Origin: Mastigamoeba balamuthi
Taxonomy: Eukaryota > Evosea > Mastigamoebida > Mastigamoebidae
Reading direction: 5' to 3'
DNA: 64,000 nt
NCBI GenBank assembly: GCA_902651635.1
Contig: CACRSC010000007.1
Span: forward strand, 284,809-348,808
Below the pieces are notes generated by a model that was not told where the DNA came from, did no database searches, and saw only the letters and a program-made list of their open reading frames with translations. Positions 34,432 through 44,717 of the stretch are shown here, one piece after another (within the stretch, counting starts at the first letter, position 1; the number at the start of each line of letters is the position of its first letter). Made by a program: the position numbers and the translations under genes.

Positions 34432-34748
34432 TTAATAGCGAGGGCAATGCCGCGAGGACGCACGGGCGTCGCAGACAGGGAGACCGGCCGTCCTGTACGA
34501 GCTCTGGTCCTGCGTGCGAGGATCTGTAGCGCCGCTGTAGCAGCCAATGTGGTAGCAGAGCCTGTGCGGGCACGCCGAGCCGGCGCAGTGAGATCGGGGC
34601 TGAGTTGCCGCGAGCACCAGATCCGTTTTCCTTGCCGAAGAATGTAGCGCTCGCCCTTGAGGATGTACTTGCGGCACTCGCGGCACATGTTTCGGGCGCT
34701 GTCGGCAGTCCTCTCCTCCACTCTCCAGTACTCCTCGTCCTCGGCCAT
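34432..34748 (-). CDS. Small zinc-finger protein
   Basis: ATG 34748 starts an acidic leader (MAEDEEYWRVEERT) followed by a C-x2-C pair in NMCRECRKYI. A probable 56-base intron (GTGCTCG...CACAG) splices in frame to CYHIGCYSGATDPRTQ, supplying H-x2-C ligands, so the unit resembles a LIM- or PARP-type treble-clef finger. It ends at TAA 34432. An in-frame ATG near 34842 could add about 30 residues (MSSLIARIVRPL). I do not recognise the family. It lies just downstream of the selenoprotein gene on the same strand. Confidence 0.5.
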
Positions 34749-34986
34749 TTGCTCCTCTACCCCGGACAAATTGGCGCCCCGAGAAGATCTTTCGGAATCG
34801 CCGACTAACGGACGAACGATTCTCGCGATGAGCGAGCTCATTCTGAAGTAGCGTGTTGGCCTTGGCTTTGTGTCAACGTCGTGGTGGAGCGCAACCTCAC
34901 GCCAGGCCCTCGGCAGTGCCTGGCCCATCGCCTCCCGGGTGAGGAAAGGCGGATGGGCCTCGGAAACAGCCGCCTCAGGCAACAGT

Positions 34987-35062
34987 GAAGGCGTTCTCGG
35001 ACGGCAGCCAAGCCCTCAGGGCTTCTCGACCGCCATTCCTCATCGTGCGAGGCTGCGCACCC
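34987..35062 (-). promoter_or_regulatory. SECIS element (type II-like) in the 3' region of the selenoprotein gene
   Basis: Read on the minus strand it begins about 55 bases after the stop codon. It holds ATGA (35043-35040), then GGA(A)TGGCGGTC pairing with GGCTGCCGTCC through 11 pairs with one bulged A, and the matching 3' core GA (34998-34997). The apical part has an unpaired AA followed by a GCCC/GGGC mini-stem closed by a TGA loop, which is the type II form. A weaker lower stem (GGGTGCG with CGCCTTC) closes the base. The AUGA/GA core and apical AA are the features read by SBP2. Confidence 0.8.
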
Positions 35063-35116
35063 ACGGCCGGCGTCCTCACTGGCCAGCCAGCACTGCTACA
35101 GCGCGGCCACCAGCCC

Positions 35117-35566
35117 CTACTGGAACCCCTTCGACTTGAGCCGCTTGGTGATCTCGCCCTCCCTGGAATCGAGAGAAAAACGCTCAGCCATCAAATCCGC
35201 TGGCTGTACGCACTTGGGGAATCCGTGGTCGGCGGAGAGCTTGGACCAGTACACGGTGCCGTTTTCGTCGGTCACCTACACGCCGGCATGAAAAACGCCG
35301 GAAATTAAAAAGCGGATATGGCAAAATGTGAGGAGGCGGCGCCTGCGCATGGCACGTGACGAGCGGACCTCGAATGCGCCCTCGCGCGGGTACTGCTCGT
35401 TGCCGACGATGCTGATGCCTGGGAAGCTCGCCTCGAGCTCCTTCCTCACCCGGTTGAACTTGGGACTGCAGCAGCGCACAGGGAGTGAACTGGGGGACCT
35501 GTAGCAGAAGCGGGGTGCCCACGTGTAGTCTCAGATCAAGCAGAACTCGATGAACAGCTTGCCCAT
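35117..35566 (-). CDS. SELENOW: Selenoprotein W (Rdx family) with in-frame TGA for selenocysteine
   Basis: ATG 35566 reads MGKLFIEFCLI, then TGA at 35533-35531 (codon 12), then DYT. This gives the C-x2-U redox motif of selenoprotein W. Intron 1 (35522-35466, 57 bases) joins in frame to PKFNRVRKELEASFPG and GAFEV, core Rdx-fold sequence. A second intron leads to TDENGTVYWSKLSADHGFPK and a third (GTGCGTACAG...TTCCAG) to the C-terminal helix EGEITKRLKSKGFQ, ending at TAG 35117. The total is 82 residues counting Sec, close to the 85-87 usual for the family. A SECIS hairpin lies just downstream. Selenoprotein W-type proteins are small thioredoxin-fold redox proteins. The gene is divergent from CK2 beta with 173 bases between starts. 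A gene caller treating TGA only as stop would miss it. Confidence 0.85.
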
Positions 35567-35739
35567 GTTGATGGTTTGTGTCTACGGACGATTGCTCTTC
35601 CCTTTATTGTGTGCCCGATGATATGGACCCCCCAAATATCTCGAGATGGTGAGGGTTGACGTCAGAGCCCGAAAACAAGGGAATATCTTCTCTTTTGGTG
35701 TGCGCGGGGGCGATTTGCGGTGGGAGTACCGAGCACGAC

Positions 35740-36772
35740 ATGGCGACCAAGGCCCAGGGCAGCGACCAGTCCTCGAGCGAGTCGGACTCGCAGTCGATGA
35801 ACGAGCTCACCTGGATCCAGTGGTTCTGCGGCATCCGGTCCGCGCGCCCCCCCACGCCCGGCGCTTTCGGGGGGGCGGGATTTGCCGCAAATCCAATCGA
35901 ATCTTGAATTTTAAAAAGAGATCCAATCCGAATCTGCGCAGAGGGAACGAGTTCTTCTGCGAGGTCGCCGAGGACTTCATCCAGGACGAGTTCAACCTCT
36001 ACGGCCTCGCCCAGGTGGTCCCCAACTATGACTACGCCATGGACGTGCGTTTGCTGTGTTGCCGTGTTGCCGTGTTGCCTCCCCCGCTGTGCTCTGAGCG
36101 TGGCGCACGCAGGTCATACTGGACAACGACCCCGAGGAGGACCTGACGGACGAGCAGGAGGAGATAGTCGAGCGAAACGCGGAGATGCTGTACGGGCTGA
36201 TCCACGCGCGGTTCATCACGACGGCGCACGGGCAGCAGCTGATGATGGACAAGTACAAGCAGGCCGAGTTCGGGCGCTGCCCGCGCGTGCTGTGCAACGG
36301 CCAGGCCGTGCTGCCCGTGGGCCTCAGCGACCTGGCGCAGCAGAACACCGTCAAGCTCTTCTGCCCGCGCTGCCAGGACGTCTACGTCCCCAAGTACGGC
36401 CGCCACGCGACCATCGACGGCGCCTACTTCGGCACGACGTTCCCGCACCTGCTCATCCTCCAGTACCCCGAGATCGCCCCGCAGCGCCCGCGCTACCAGT
36501 ACGTCCCCAAGATCTTCGGCTTCAAGATACACAGCAGCTCGCCCGTCAACGGCCCCGCCGCCCAGCCGCAGCCCCAGCAGCTCCCCTCGCCCGCCCAGCC
36601 GCAGCAGCAGCCGCAGCAGCAGCAGCAACAACAGCAGGGCCAGCAGCAGAGCGGGGCGGCCGCTGCGCAGATGGCCGACGCGATGGAGGACGACAAGGCG
36701 GGGCGCGCGGGGACGGCGCAGCAGCAGCAGCAGCGCAAGGTGTCGACGTCGCCGACGACGTCGAAGCGCTGA
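35740..36772 (+). CDS. CSNK2B: Casein kinase 2 regulatory subunit beta
   Basis: The regulatory subunit of the CK2 holoenzyme dimerises through a zinc ribbon and tunes the substrate choice of the alpha subunit. ATG 35740 begins an acidic Ser-rich N-terminus. WIQWFCGI splices across a roughly 100-base intron to [19 protein letters not shown], and YAMD splices to [13 protein letters not shown]. The zinc ribbon Cys pairs are in CPRVLC and CPRCQDVY, followed by the [16 protein letters not shown] dimer segment. The C-terminus is unusual: a Pro/Gln-rich tail of about 70 residues with poly-Gln runs, ending at TGA 36772. Introns restore the conserved sequence exactly. Confidence 0.93.
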
Positions 36773-37307
36773 CGGGGCTGTGCGCTGGCAGGGGTGTGCC
36801 GGGCCGTCGCTGTTCTCTCCCGCCGTCGGGGCATCAAATGAAAGAGCGCTGCGCCTTCTTGGATTGGGCCGACCCCCCCGCGACCGCTGAGAGCTCCACA
36901 GGCGCCCTCCACACCCTCAGCCCTCCCACGCTCGCTCACCTCTGCCTCTGCCTCTCCCTCCCCTCTCGCTTTTTTCTTTCTTTTCTTTCTTCCCCCCTCA
37001 ACAAACGCACACGCACAACGTCGTTATGACTCCCGTTGCACAGGAAGGGGAGTTTGCACCGAACACGTTTCATGTCAGTCTCTGCGACGCCCTCGGCGCT
37101 CTGAGGAATGCTCGCTGGTCAGGGGTAGCCCTGGGGCTCCCCCGAGCGGGTTGGAACGGCCACCGGGGGCGTTGGCGTTGCGTGTGCGGTGCGGGTTCGA
37201 ACGGAGATATTCCTGAGCCCCCACAGAGATATTTTTGTGCCTTCCCCACGGCAAAAACGAAACTCAATTAAACGACACGGGCCCCCGCGTCCGCGAGCAC
37301 GTGAAGA

Positions 37308-40300
37308 ATGTTCCACTCGCACCCCAAGTTCGACCCCACCAAGCTGTGCGCCACCCCCTCGCCCTCCTCCGCCTCCTGCGGTCGCCGCCGCCAGGGCCGC
37401 CTGACGAGAGAGCGCGGGCGCAGGCAAATGCTGATGCAGCTGTCCGTCAACCGCCTGCTGCTCTACAAGCAGAAGAGCAGCGCGCTCTCCACCATGCACA
37501 GGCGCGAGGTCGCCGACCTCCTCCGCGAGGGCAAGGAGGAGAAGGCCCGAATCCGCGTGCGCCCAGCAAGCACATCCCCTCTTCCTCCCCCCACAGAATG
37601 AATCTGAATCTGGAAACACACCAAAGCACATCAATCGTGTGCCCCCGGAGCACACCGCGCTGCCCCCATCGAGCTGATGGGCAGTGCACACCTCCTAAAG
37701 CCACCCAGAGTCCCCCCCCTGGTCTTCTGGCATCCCCCCACTCTACTTTATCGCACGCGGCCTATCACATTCCGTGGCCAGCAGCCACACGACGTCATAA
37801 AGACACTGCACAGCACTTGCAGCCATTTTCCCATTTCCTTTTTTCGTTCCCCCGGGAAGACGAGAGCGGCGACGCTCTTCGCTCCTGTGGCTGTGTGCGC
37901 TCACTGTGCCACTGGGACCCAGGCGATCGGGGTGATCACGGAGGACTACCACGCCGAGGTGGCCGCGCAGCTGGTGATGTACTGCAACACGGTGCGCGCG
38001 CGGATGGACCTGCTGCTGGCGAGCAGGTCGTGCCCGCAGGAGCTCAAGGAGGCGTGCTGCGCCATCGTCTTCGCGTCGCCGTACCTCGAGGACCACGTCG
38101 AGCTCGCCAAGTGCCGCCTGCAGTTCCTCGCGCGCTTCGGCAAGAAGTTCCCCAACGACTGCGTCGACTGCGACAACATCAACCCCAAGGCACGGCCTCC
38201 AGGGGCCTCCAGGGGCCCCTCTCCCTGCCCTCCTCTCGGCTCAAGCACCGCCCACAGCTGAAGACGCGGCTGGCGGGGAAGCCGCCCGACGACACGCTGG
38301 TGGCGTACTACATCTCGTCGATCGCGAGGGACCACAGCCTCAAGGGCTTCGAGGTGCCCGGGGGCCTCGACCCCTCGATGCTGCCCTCGTCGCTGCAGCC
38401 CCCGCCCGCGGAGCCCTCGAGCGGCGTCGCGCTGCGGACGGACCCCTCCAAGTGCGTCGCCTACGGCCCGGGGCTCGTCGACGGCGAGGCCCTCGTGCAG
38501 TCGACGTTCACCATCGAGGCGCGCGACCAGAACGGCTCGCGCAGGCCCACGGGCGGCGACAAGTTCTTCGCGTACATCAGCGGCCCGCAGGACGTGCGCA
38601 TCCACGGCGAGGTCGCGGACAACGGCGACGGCACGTACACGGCGACGTACACGCCGCCCGTCAGCGGGGCCTACGCGATCGCCGTCTACCTCGAGTCGAC
38701 GCCCATCGGCGACGGGCAGCCGTGGTACCTCTTCGTGCGCGAGGCCGAGCGGCCCACGGACCCCGCCATGTGCCAGGCCGCGGGCCCCGGGCTCGAGGAG
38801 GGCTGGGTCTCGGAGAAGAGCGTCTTCATGATCACCGCCTACGACTCGCTGGGCGAGCGCAGGACCAAGGGCGGCGACGACTTCAAGGTCTACGTCTCGG
38901 GGCCCCAGGAGACGCGCATCTACGGCGACGTCCAGGACAACGGCGACGGCTCCTACACCGCCTCGTACACGCCGCCAGTCGAGTGCGGACTCTGTCTTGC
39001 TGTCCCCAGCCACTCCCCAGGCCCAGGGGGGCGGCGTATGGCTGGCCCGCGGTCTGACGGCACTGCTCTGCTTGCCCGCGCAGGGGCGGGTACGCAGTGG
39101 CCGTCTACCTCGGCAACGTCCCCATCGGCAACGGGAGGCCGTTTGAGCTGATGGTCAACTACAGGACCGCCAACGAGGACGAAGGCACCTCCGCCCTTCC
39201 CGCTCACCGCAAAACGACACCGGCGGGTCTGACGAAGATCGCGCGCAGACCTGCTGGCCCGGTTCAACGCGCTCAAGGGCCCCGCTGCGGAGGAGGAGGT
39301 GCTCACGACCAAGATGGTCGCCACAGTCCGAGTACGCACGAGAGGCTCTGTGGTGGGCGGTTCACTGCTCGCTGCTCACTGCTGCGACCGCAGCGCTCGG
39401 GGCTGATCGCCTCGGAGCTGGAGCCCTCGGTGGTGCTCGACAACGGCACGGGCGTCATCAAGGCCGGGCTCGGCGGGGACCCCGCGCCGCTGTCCTGCTT
39501 CCCCTCGGTCGTCGGCCGCCCCATGTACCAGTCTGTCATGGCCTCGATGGGCCGCACGCAGATGTGCGAGAACCCCACTCCGCCGTTGCGCACTGTCGTG
39601 GCGGTTCTCAAGAGGCCTGTGGTGCCCGATGCGCGCAGATACGTGGGAGACGAGGCCAAGAGGAAGAAGGGCATCCTGTCGCTCAAGTACCCGGTGACGA
39701 GGGGCGTGGTGTCGGACTGGAACGACATGGAGGCCGTCTGGGAGCACACGTTCTACAACGAGCTCCGCATCGACCCCGGGGCCCACCCCGTCCTCCTCAC
39801 CGAGCCAGCCCTCAACCCCCGCGTACTCGACCCGTCGCTCGCTCCCACCTGCGACCTCACACGAGCATCCCGCCCCCCACACAGGCCAACAGGGAGAAGG
39901 CGGCGCAGATCATGTTCGAGAAGATAGGGGTTCCGGGGATCTACATCGGGGCGCAGGCCGCGCTGTCGCTGAGGGCTGCGGGGCGCAGCACGGGCGTCGT
40001 GCTCGACGCGGGCGACGGCGTGTGCACGTCGGTGCCCGTCGTCGACGGCGTGCCGGTGCGCAACGCCGTCTACCGCCTGGAGCTCGGTGGCCGCGACCTC
40101 AGCAACTACCGTGCGCTCTCATTCCCTCTCTATCTCTCTCCTGCCTCTGCCGCCGCGTCTGCAGCCGTTCTGGCGCGTCTCTGACGGCCTCTGGACGCCC
40201 CCTCCCCCCCTCGCAGTGATGAAGCTGCTGGGCGAGGACGGCGTGTACCTCTCGTCGTCGAGCTCGGAGCGCGACGTTGTGCGCGACATCAAGGAGAAGC

Positions 40301-41035
40301 TCGGGTNCTACCGTGCGCGCTCGCTCTCTCTCTCTCTTCTCCTGTCAGCTGGTCTGGCGCGTCTCTGACGGCTTGTGGGCGCCCCCCTCGCAGTGATGAA
40401 GCTGCTGGGCGAGGACGGCGTGTACCTCTCGTCGTCGAGCTCGGAGCGCGACGTTGTGCGCGACATCAAGGAGAAGCTCGGGTACATTGCGCTCGACTAC
40501 AACGCGGAGCTCTCCAAGCCCCTGGACTCGATCGTCCAGCGCTACCAGCTGCCCGACGAGAAGGCAACGCCCTCCCACCCACCGCGCCCCAGAGCGCACG
40601 AGCTGAGCCCCGTGCCGCGCCGCACGCCCCGCGCAGGTGGTCAGCGTGGCGCACTCGCGGTTCGCGTGCGCCGAGCCGCTGTTCCAGCCGAAGCTGCTGT
40701 CCAAGGACACGTACGGCGTGGCCTCGATGATCGTCGAGAGCATCAGCGAGAGCGAGGAGAAGGACAGGCTCGCGCTGGTCTCGAACATCGTGCTCGCGGG
40801 CGGGTCGACGCTGTTCCCCAACTTCACGCAGCGGATGGACAGGGAGCTGCGCGCGCAGCTGGGCGACGAGGCCGTGCCGGGCCTCGTGGCGCCCGAGAAC
40901 AGGCTGCTGTCGGTCTGGATCGGGGGGTCGCAGCTGTGCTCGGACCACCAGGCGTTCTGCGACATGTGCGTCTCGCGCGCAGAGTGGGAGGAGAAGGGCC
41001 CCTCAGCTATCGCGCACTTCGGGCTCGCCAAGTAG
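37308..41035 (+). CDS. IST1-filamin-actin fusion protein (filactin-like)
   Basis: ATG 37308 starts [13 protein letters not shown], which splices to [16 protein letters not shown] and, after a 360-base intron, to [20 protein letters not shown]; together these form an ESCRT-III IST1 domain. Two filamin Ig-type repeats follow (each with DNGDGTY/SYTA.YTPP and PIGNG/DG motifs) from about 38450 to 39170. A probable GC-AG intron of 64 bases and a GT-AG intron of 62 bases flank a short exon with [11 protein letters not shown]. Their lengths sum to a multiple of three, and the frame runs into an actin fold: [49 protein letters not shown] and SVWIGGSQL, ending at TAG 41035. Dictyostelium filactin combines filamin repeats and an actin domain. 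An independent actin-like gene starting at the in-frame ATG near 39312 remains possible. Confidence 0.72.
40112..40484. repeat. Imperfect tandem duplication around an undetermined base (probable assembly join)
   Basis: One actin exon ([16 protein letters not shown] onward) and its preceding intron occur twice in a row, separated by an n at about 40307. The exon copies are identical; the introns differ by substitutions and indels. Only one copy is needed for a normal actin fold. Confidence 0.7.
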
Positions 41036-41137
41036 GCCTCGGCCGTGTCCTAACATTAGGCGGTTTCCAGCAGCGTTGGCTGGATTGGCTGAGATGCCAC
41101 GTTGATTTCGGAACACACAAAGTTCTATTTTGTGAAA

Positions 41138-41210
41138 TCCTCAGTAGTATAACGGTTTAGTATAGCCGTCTGTCACATGGCTGATCGGGGTTCAATTCCC
41201 CGCTGGGGAG
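41138..41210 (+). tRNA. tRNA-Asp (GTC)
   Basis: A 73-base cloverleaf with a 7-base-pair acceptor stem (TCCTCAG/CTGGGGA), a D-arm of the usual eukaryotic tRNA-Asp form, and an anticodon stem GCCGT/ATGGC with loop CTGTCAC, giving anticodon GTC. The T-arm is CGGGG-TTCAATT-CCCCG, and the B-box reads GGTTCAATTCC. There is no intron. Confidence 0.95.
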
Positions 41211-41216
41211 CTTTTT
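41211..41216 (+). terminator. RNA polymerase III terminator of tRNA-Asp
   Basis: A run of five T directly follows the tRNA 3' end. Confidence 0.8.
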
Positions 41217-41438
41217 CTTTCCTCTGTAAAAACATCGTTGATTTTTCTTCGGCTCCTGCAGAATCTGCACGTGTATGACAATTGAATATCGTCGTATGTC
41301 ATGCGAGGATGAACCAACTACTGGACGCAGGATTTGCGATGCCAATACCAACGAGATCATCTGGGAGGACGTAGGTCCGACAGAGATTTACGCCCCAGAC
41401 ACCAAGATCCGCCGGTTGCCACACACGTGATCACCAAA

Positions 41439-43643
41439 ATGGCGCCAGGGGCCTCGTGCAGGTGTACTGTCGCTCTGCTCTGCGCAGTGGCTGCTCTCCC
41501 CCTCTGGGCCACCTTCGTGGCCATGCGCTGGGACTTTGTGGACATCGGCGCAGTGCCCTCGGTGTCCAACGTGTCGGTCGAGTTCGACGGACCCAGCGGT
41601 GCTCCCGGGCCTCTCCGCTCCCCGCCTGCACTCCCTCCCCATCTTCCACGCCCAGCAGCAATTGCTCTCTGCTGTGTGGGGCAGCGATTCCCTCTGGTGG
41701 CACTTGGTTTTTTCAGTTTGTGCTGCTGTGTTGTGTGCCCCTGTGCTTGGCGACTGAGGCGGCCGCTGCCTGCGCCTGCACCCCACAGGCATCGGGTACG
41801 TTGTGCTCCACTTTGGCCAGGCGGTGCCCCGGCCGCGCGCGCACTGGGGCGGCTGGCTGTCCCGCGAGAGCTCTGCCCTGGTGGAGGTCCTCGACACCCT
41901 CGGGGCCCCTCAAAGGACGCCCCTCGTTCTCGACTACCGTCTGATCGCCGCGGGCCCCGGCTGCGACGAGGACACGCACTTCGACTCTGTGATGCTCGAC
42001 TGGCCCCGCGGCGACAGCCACACGGGCGCTCTGCTGCCCCCCGGGACCGACGGCGCCGTCGTGCTGGTCCTCCACGACCTCAAGGGCCACGTGCCCTTCG
42101 CCGCCCTCGCCCTCAACGCCTCCAAAGCCCTCGCGGGCCTTGAGGGCTTTCTGGACAGCGACCACGATGGCACCGTGGTGCTGCAGGAGGTTGGCATAGC
42201 GCAGGATCAGGCGCGTCAGCCCCCAGCTGTGTGGGCGATGACCATCTGCTGACTCGCCTCAACACGCAGGTGCGCTCGCGCAGTGCTGCAGATGCACTGT
42301 GGGCGTGTGTGCGGTGGCTGCTGCTCCCAGTTCCTGTGCTGGCTGTGCTGGGCCTCTGCGCTCTGCACCCCGCCGAGGCGGAGGTCCCCGTCGCGGACCC
42401 CAGCGCCTCCAGCAGTGCTGGGCAGCCTAGGCGGTCGTTGTCCCCGCGCTTGCTGGCCTGCTCCGCTACTGTGTTGCTCGCCGCTGTGCTGGCAGTGCGC
42501 TCTGTGCTGCCTGAGGTGCTGTGGCTGGACCGAGCAGCGGGGGCTGAGGTTCTGCTCAGCTGCCTCGCTGTTGCTGCTGCTCTGCGCTCGCGCACGGTCT
42601 CTCAGTCTCGTGATGTCTCTCTGGGGCTGGTAGCCGTGGCTCTCGCTGCCGGCGCGTTTGCGTGCAGCACGCATGCGCGTGGCCTCTTTCTCCCCCGCTG
42701 CTTTGCCAACTTGTCCGTCTACCTGTCTATTGCCATGCGTGTGGCCCCGATCGCGATGGGCCACCTGCTGGTTGCGCTGCTGTTCATGCCGAGGCGGACC
42801 GCGGGTGTCGCACTCGCCATGTGCGCCATCGTGGTCGGACAGACGAGCCCCGCAAGGCGGTCCGAGGACGACTGGATGGGTCTCTACGACCTCTTCAATT
42901 CGCTGGTGGTCGTCCTCCTGCTCGCCGCCGCCGTTGCATGGCAGTATGTGCCTGCCTGGTGCATCAGCTGGGCTGCCCGCGCAGTCTCTACGGGTGTCGC
43001 GATGTACGACGTAGGCACAGTCGCTGCCTTCCTGGGCCCCAGGGGCTCTGTGGCGCTGCTGTGGGGGTTCGTGGCGCTGCTCCCCTGGGCTGTCGGCCGC
43101 CGCTCGCGGTGGCTGCAGTCTGCCGCGTCGCTGCTGCTGTTCGCGGGGATGCTGTCCACGCCCCTGGGCCGTCTGGTGGGCCAGAAGCTCAGCCCCTTCC
43201 CCGACCGCGGCACGCAGGCCTCGGTGGCCGCTCTGCTCCTCGTTGCTGTGCACCGTGCGCTCTCGTGGGCTGCCGGACCCGAGGGCATCGACGCCGACGT
43301 GGTGACTGACGGCCTGGGGTACAGCGGAGCGCTTCTCACGGGGATCTACGTGTCGTCTGCGCTGCTCTACGAGCGCCCTGCGCAGTGGCTGCTCTCCCAA
43401 CTGTACATGTGGGCTCTGTTGGCTGTGGCCCTTCGCCTGGGCGACGTACGCGGGGCGGCGACATCGATGAGGAGCAGGGTTGCGGCAGCGGCTGTCGGGT
43501 ACTCGGTCGTCAAGCTCTGCGACGCTTTCTGCTTTGCAGGCATTGGGGCAGTGGGCGCCGCTGTCTGGTTTGCGGTCCTCTGGCTGTGCGTGCAGCGGAG
43601 CAGGAAACTGGACCGGAACATGGAGCAGGAGGCGCAGAAGTGA
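41439..43643 (+). CDS. Polytopic membrane protein with EF-hand loop, unknown family
   Basis: ATG 41439 begins a signal-anchor-like hydrophobic segment. A lumenal or extracellular region follows, including YVVLHFGQAVPRPRAHWGGW and DYRLIAAGPGCDEDTHFDSV, and a canonical EF-hand loop DSDHDGTVVLQE (42153-42188). An intron then joins LQE to VRSRSAADALW, and about ten hydrophobic segments run to the C-terminus at 43643. Two introns of about 80-190 bases are inferred. I do not recognise the family; a soluble calcium-binding head in front of a multi-pass membrane domain suggests a calcium-sensing transporter or receptor, which is inference only. It converges on the ferritin-like gene. Confidence 0.65.
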
Positions 43644-43851
43644 GCGAGATGGAGACAGCCCCATCGGCTGTTGCAACATTGAATAGAATGTCGAGCGATG
43701 CACTAACAACGGTGGCAAGAAAGGGCTTCCGCGAGAGGTCGTTGTTGTTTGGGGCGTCTTGTAGCAGGCCAGAAACGAGTCGGTGGGGCACGGCCTCCTG
43801 ACGGGGCACTCGGGGGATCGGTGGCAGACTCTACCTCAGTGGCCATCTCGC

Positions 43852-44420
43852 CTACTCCTCCCACTTATTGTCGCGGATGTACGACTCGATGTACGCCAGG
43901 TGGCGCTGCTCGTCGGCGTAGAAGTCGGCGAGCATGCGGGCGGGGGGCACCGGCGTCGCGATGCCCTGCGCGTGCTTGTACTCGTTGTTGGTGACGGCCT
44001 CGTTGGACCGCATCGCCTTCATCATCCCCTCCAGCGTCATCGCCTTGCTGATGGTCATCCCGCTCATCACCGCCCCCTGCGCCGCGAGCGCGTCTCCGGT
44101 TACGGAAAAATCCGCCAGTTGCGTCACGTCCTCGGAAATGAGGAAAAGTGCACAAAATATCGCGATTGAGGAGCACGCGCCTTGTAGTCGAGCGTGAAGG
44201 CGATGGGCGCGAAGCCGAGGGCGCCGACGAAGGCGCTGAGCTGCTGGGCGTGGCGCAGGTGGTCGTCGCGGAAGGCCGCGAGGTTCGTGACGAGGTCGGG
44301 GACCCCGGCGGCGAGGTCCACGGCGAGCGCGTAGCAGTAGAAGGCGTCCACGTCCACCTGCGTCAGCTTGTTCAGGTGGCCCGCCAGCTTCGCGGCCTCG
44401 GGCGTCGGTGTCGCCGTCAT
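43852..44420 (-). CDS. Ferritin-like four-helix protein (PA2169/DUF2383-like)
   Basis: ATG 44420 starts MTATPTPEAAKLAGHLNK. Helix 1-2 sequence (VDVDAFYCYALAVDLA, then FRDDHLRHAQQLSAFVGALG) and, after one intron near 44130-44185, helix 3-4 sequence (MTISKAMTLEGMMKAMRSNE, then DEQRHLAYIESYIRDNKWEE) form a ferritin-like four-helix bundle. Acidic/His pairs in RDDHLRH and DEQRHL could bind a di-metal centre. The nearest pattern I know is the bacterial PA2169/DUF2383 family, so bacterial ancestry is possible but not shown. A broken second copy lies at 46520-46688. Confidence 0.6.
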
Positions 44421-44717
44421 TCTCAAAAGAGGTCCTGCGTGCAGCTTGGTGCTGATATGATTCGGATCTCTGAGAGGTCTTGCCTGTTCGTGTCGCTTAT
44501 GACTGCAGGGTGCCCACAGGAGACGCACCATTCAACGGAAATGCGATGGTGCCGCACAGGTAAAAATAAGCAAACTGCGTTGTACGGCGTGACCTCGCGC
44601 GGTGGATGTGCGGCGTGGTAGGGGTGTGCAGTCTCAGTGGGCGTGTGCGGTGGTGATATGCACATGAGTTTGCGGGGTTGGTGCTCGCGGGGCGACAGCA
44701 GGTGACTCGGGGTGGCG

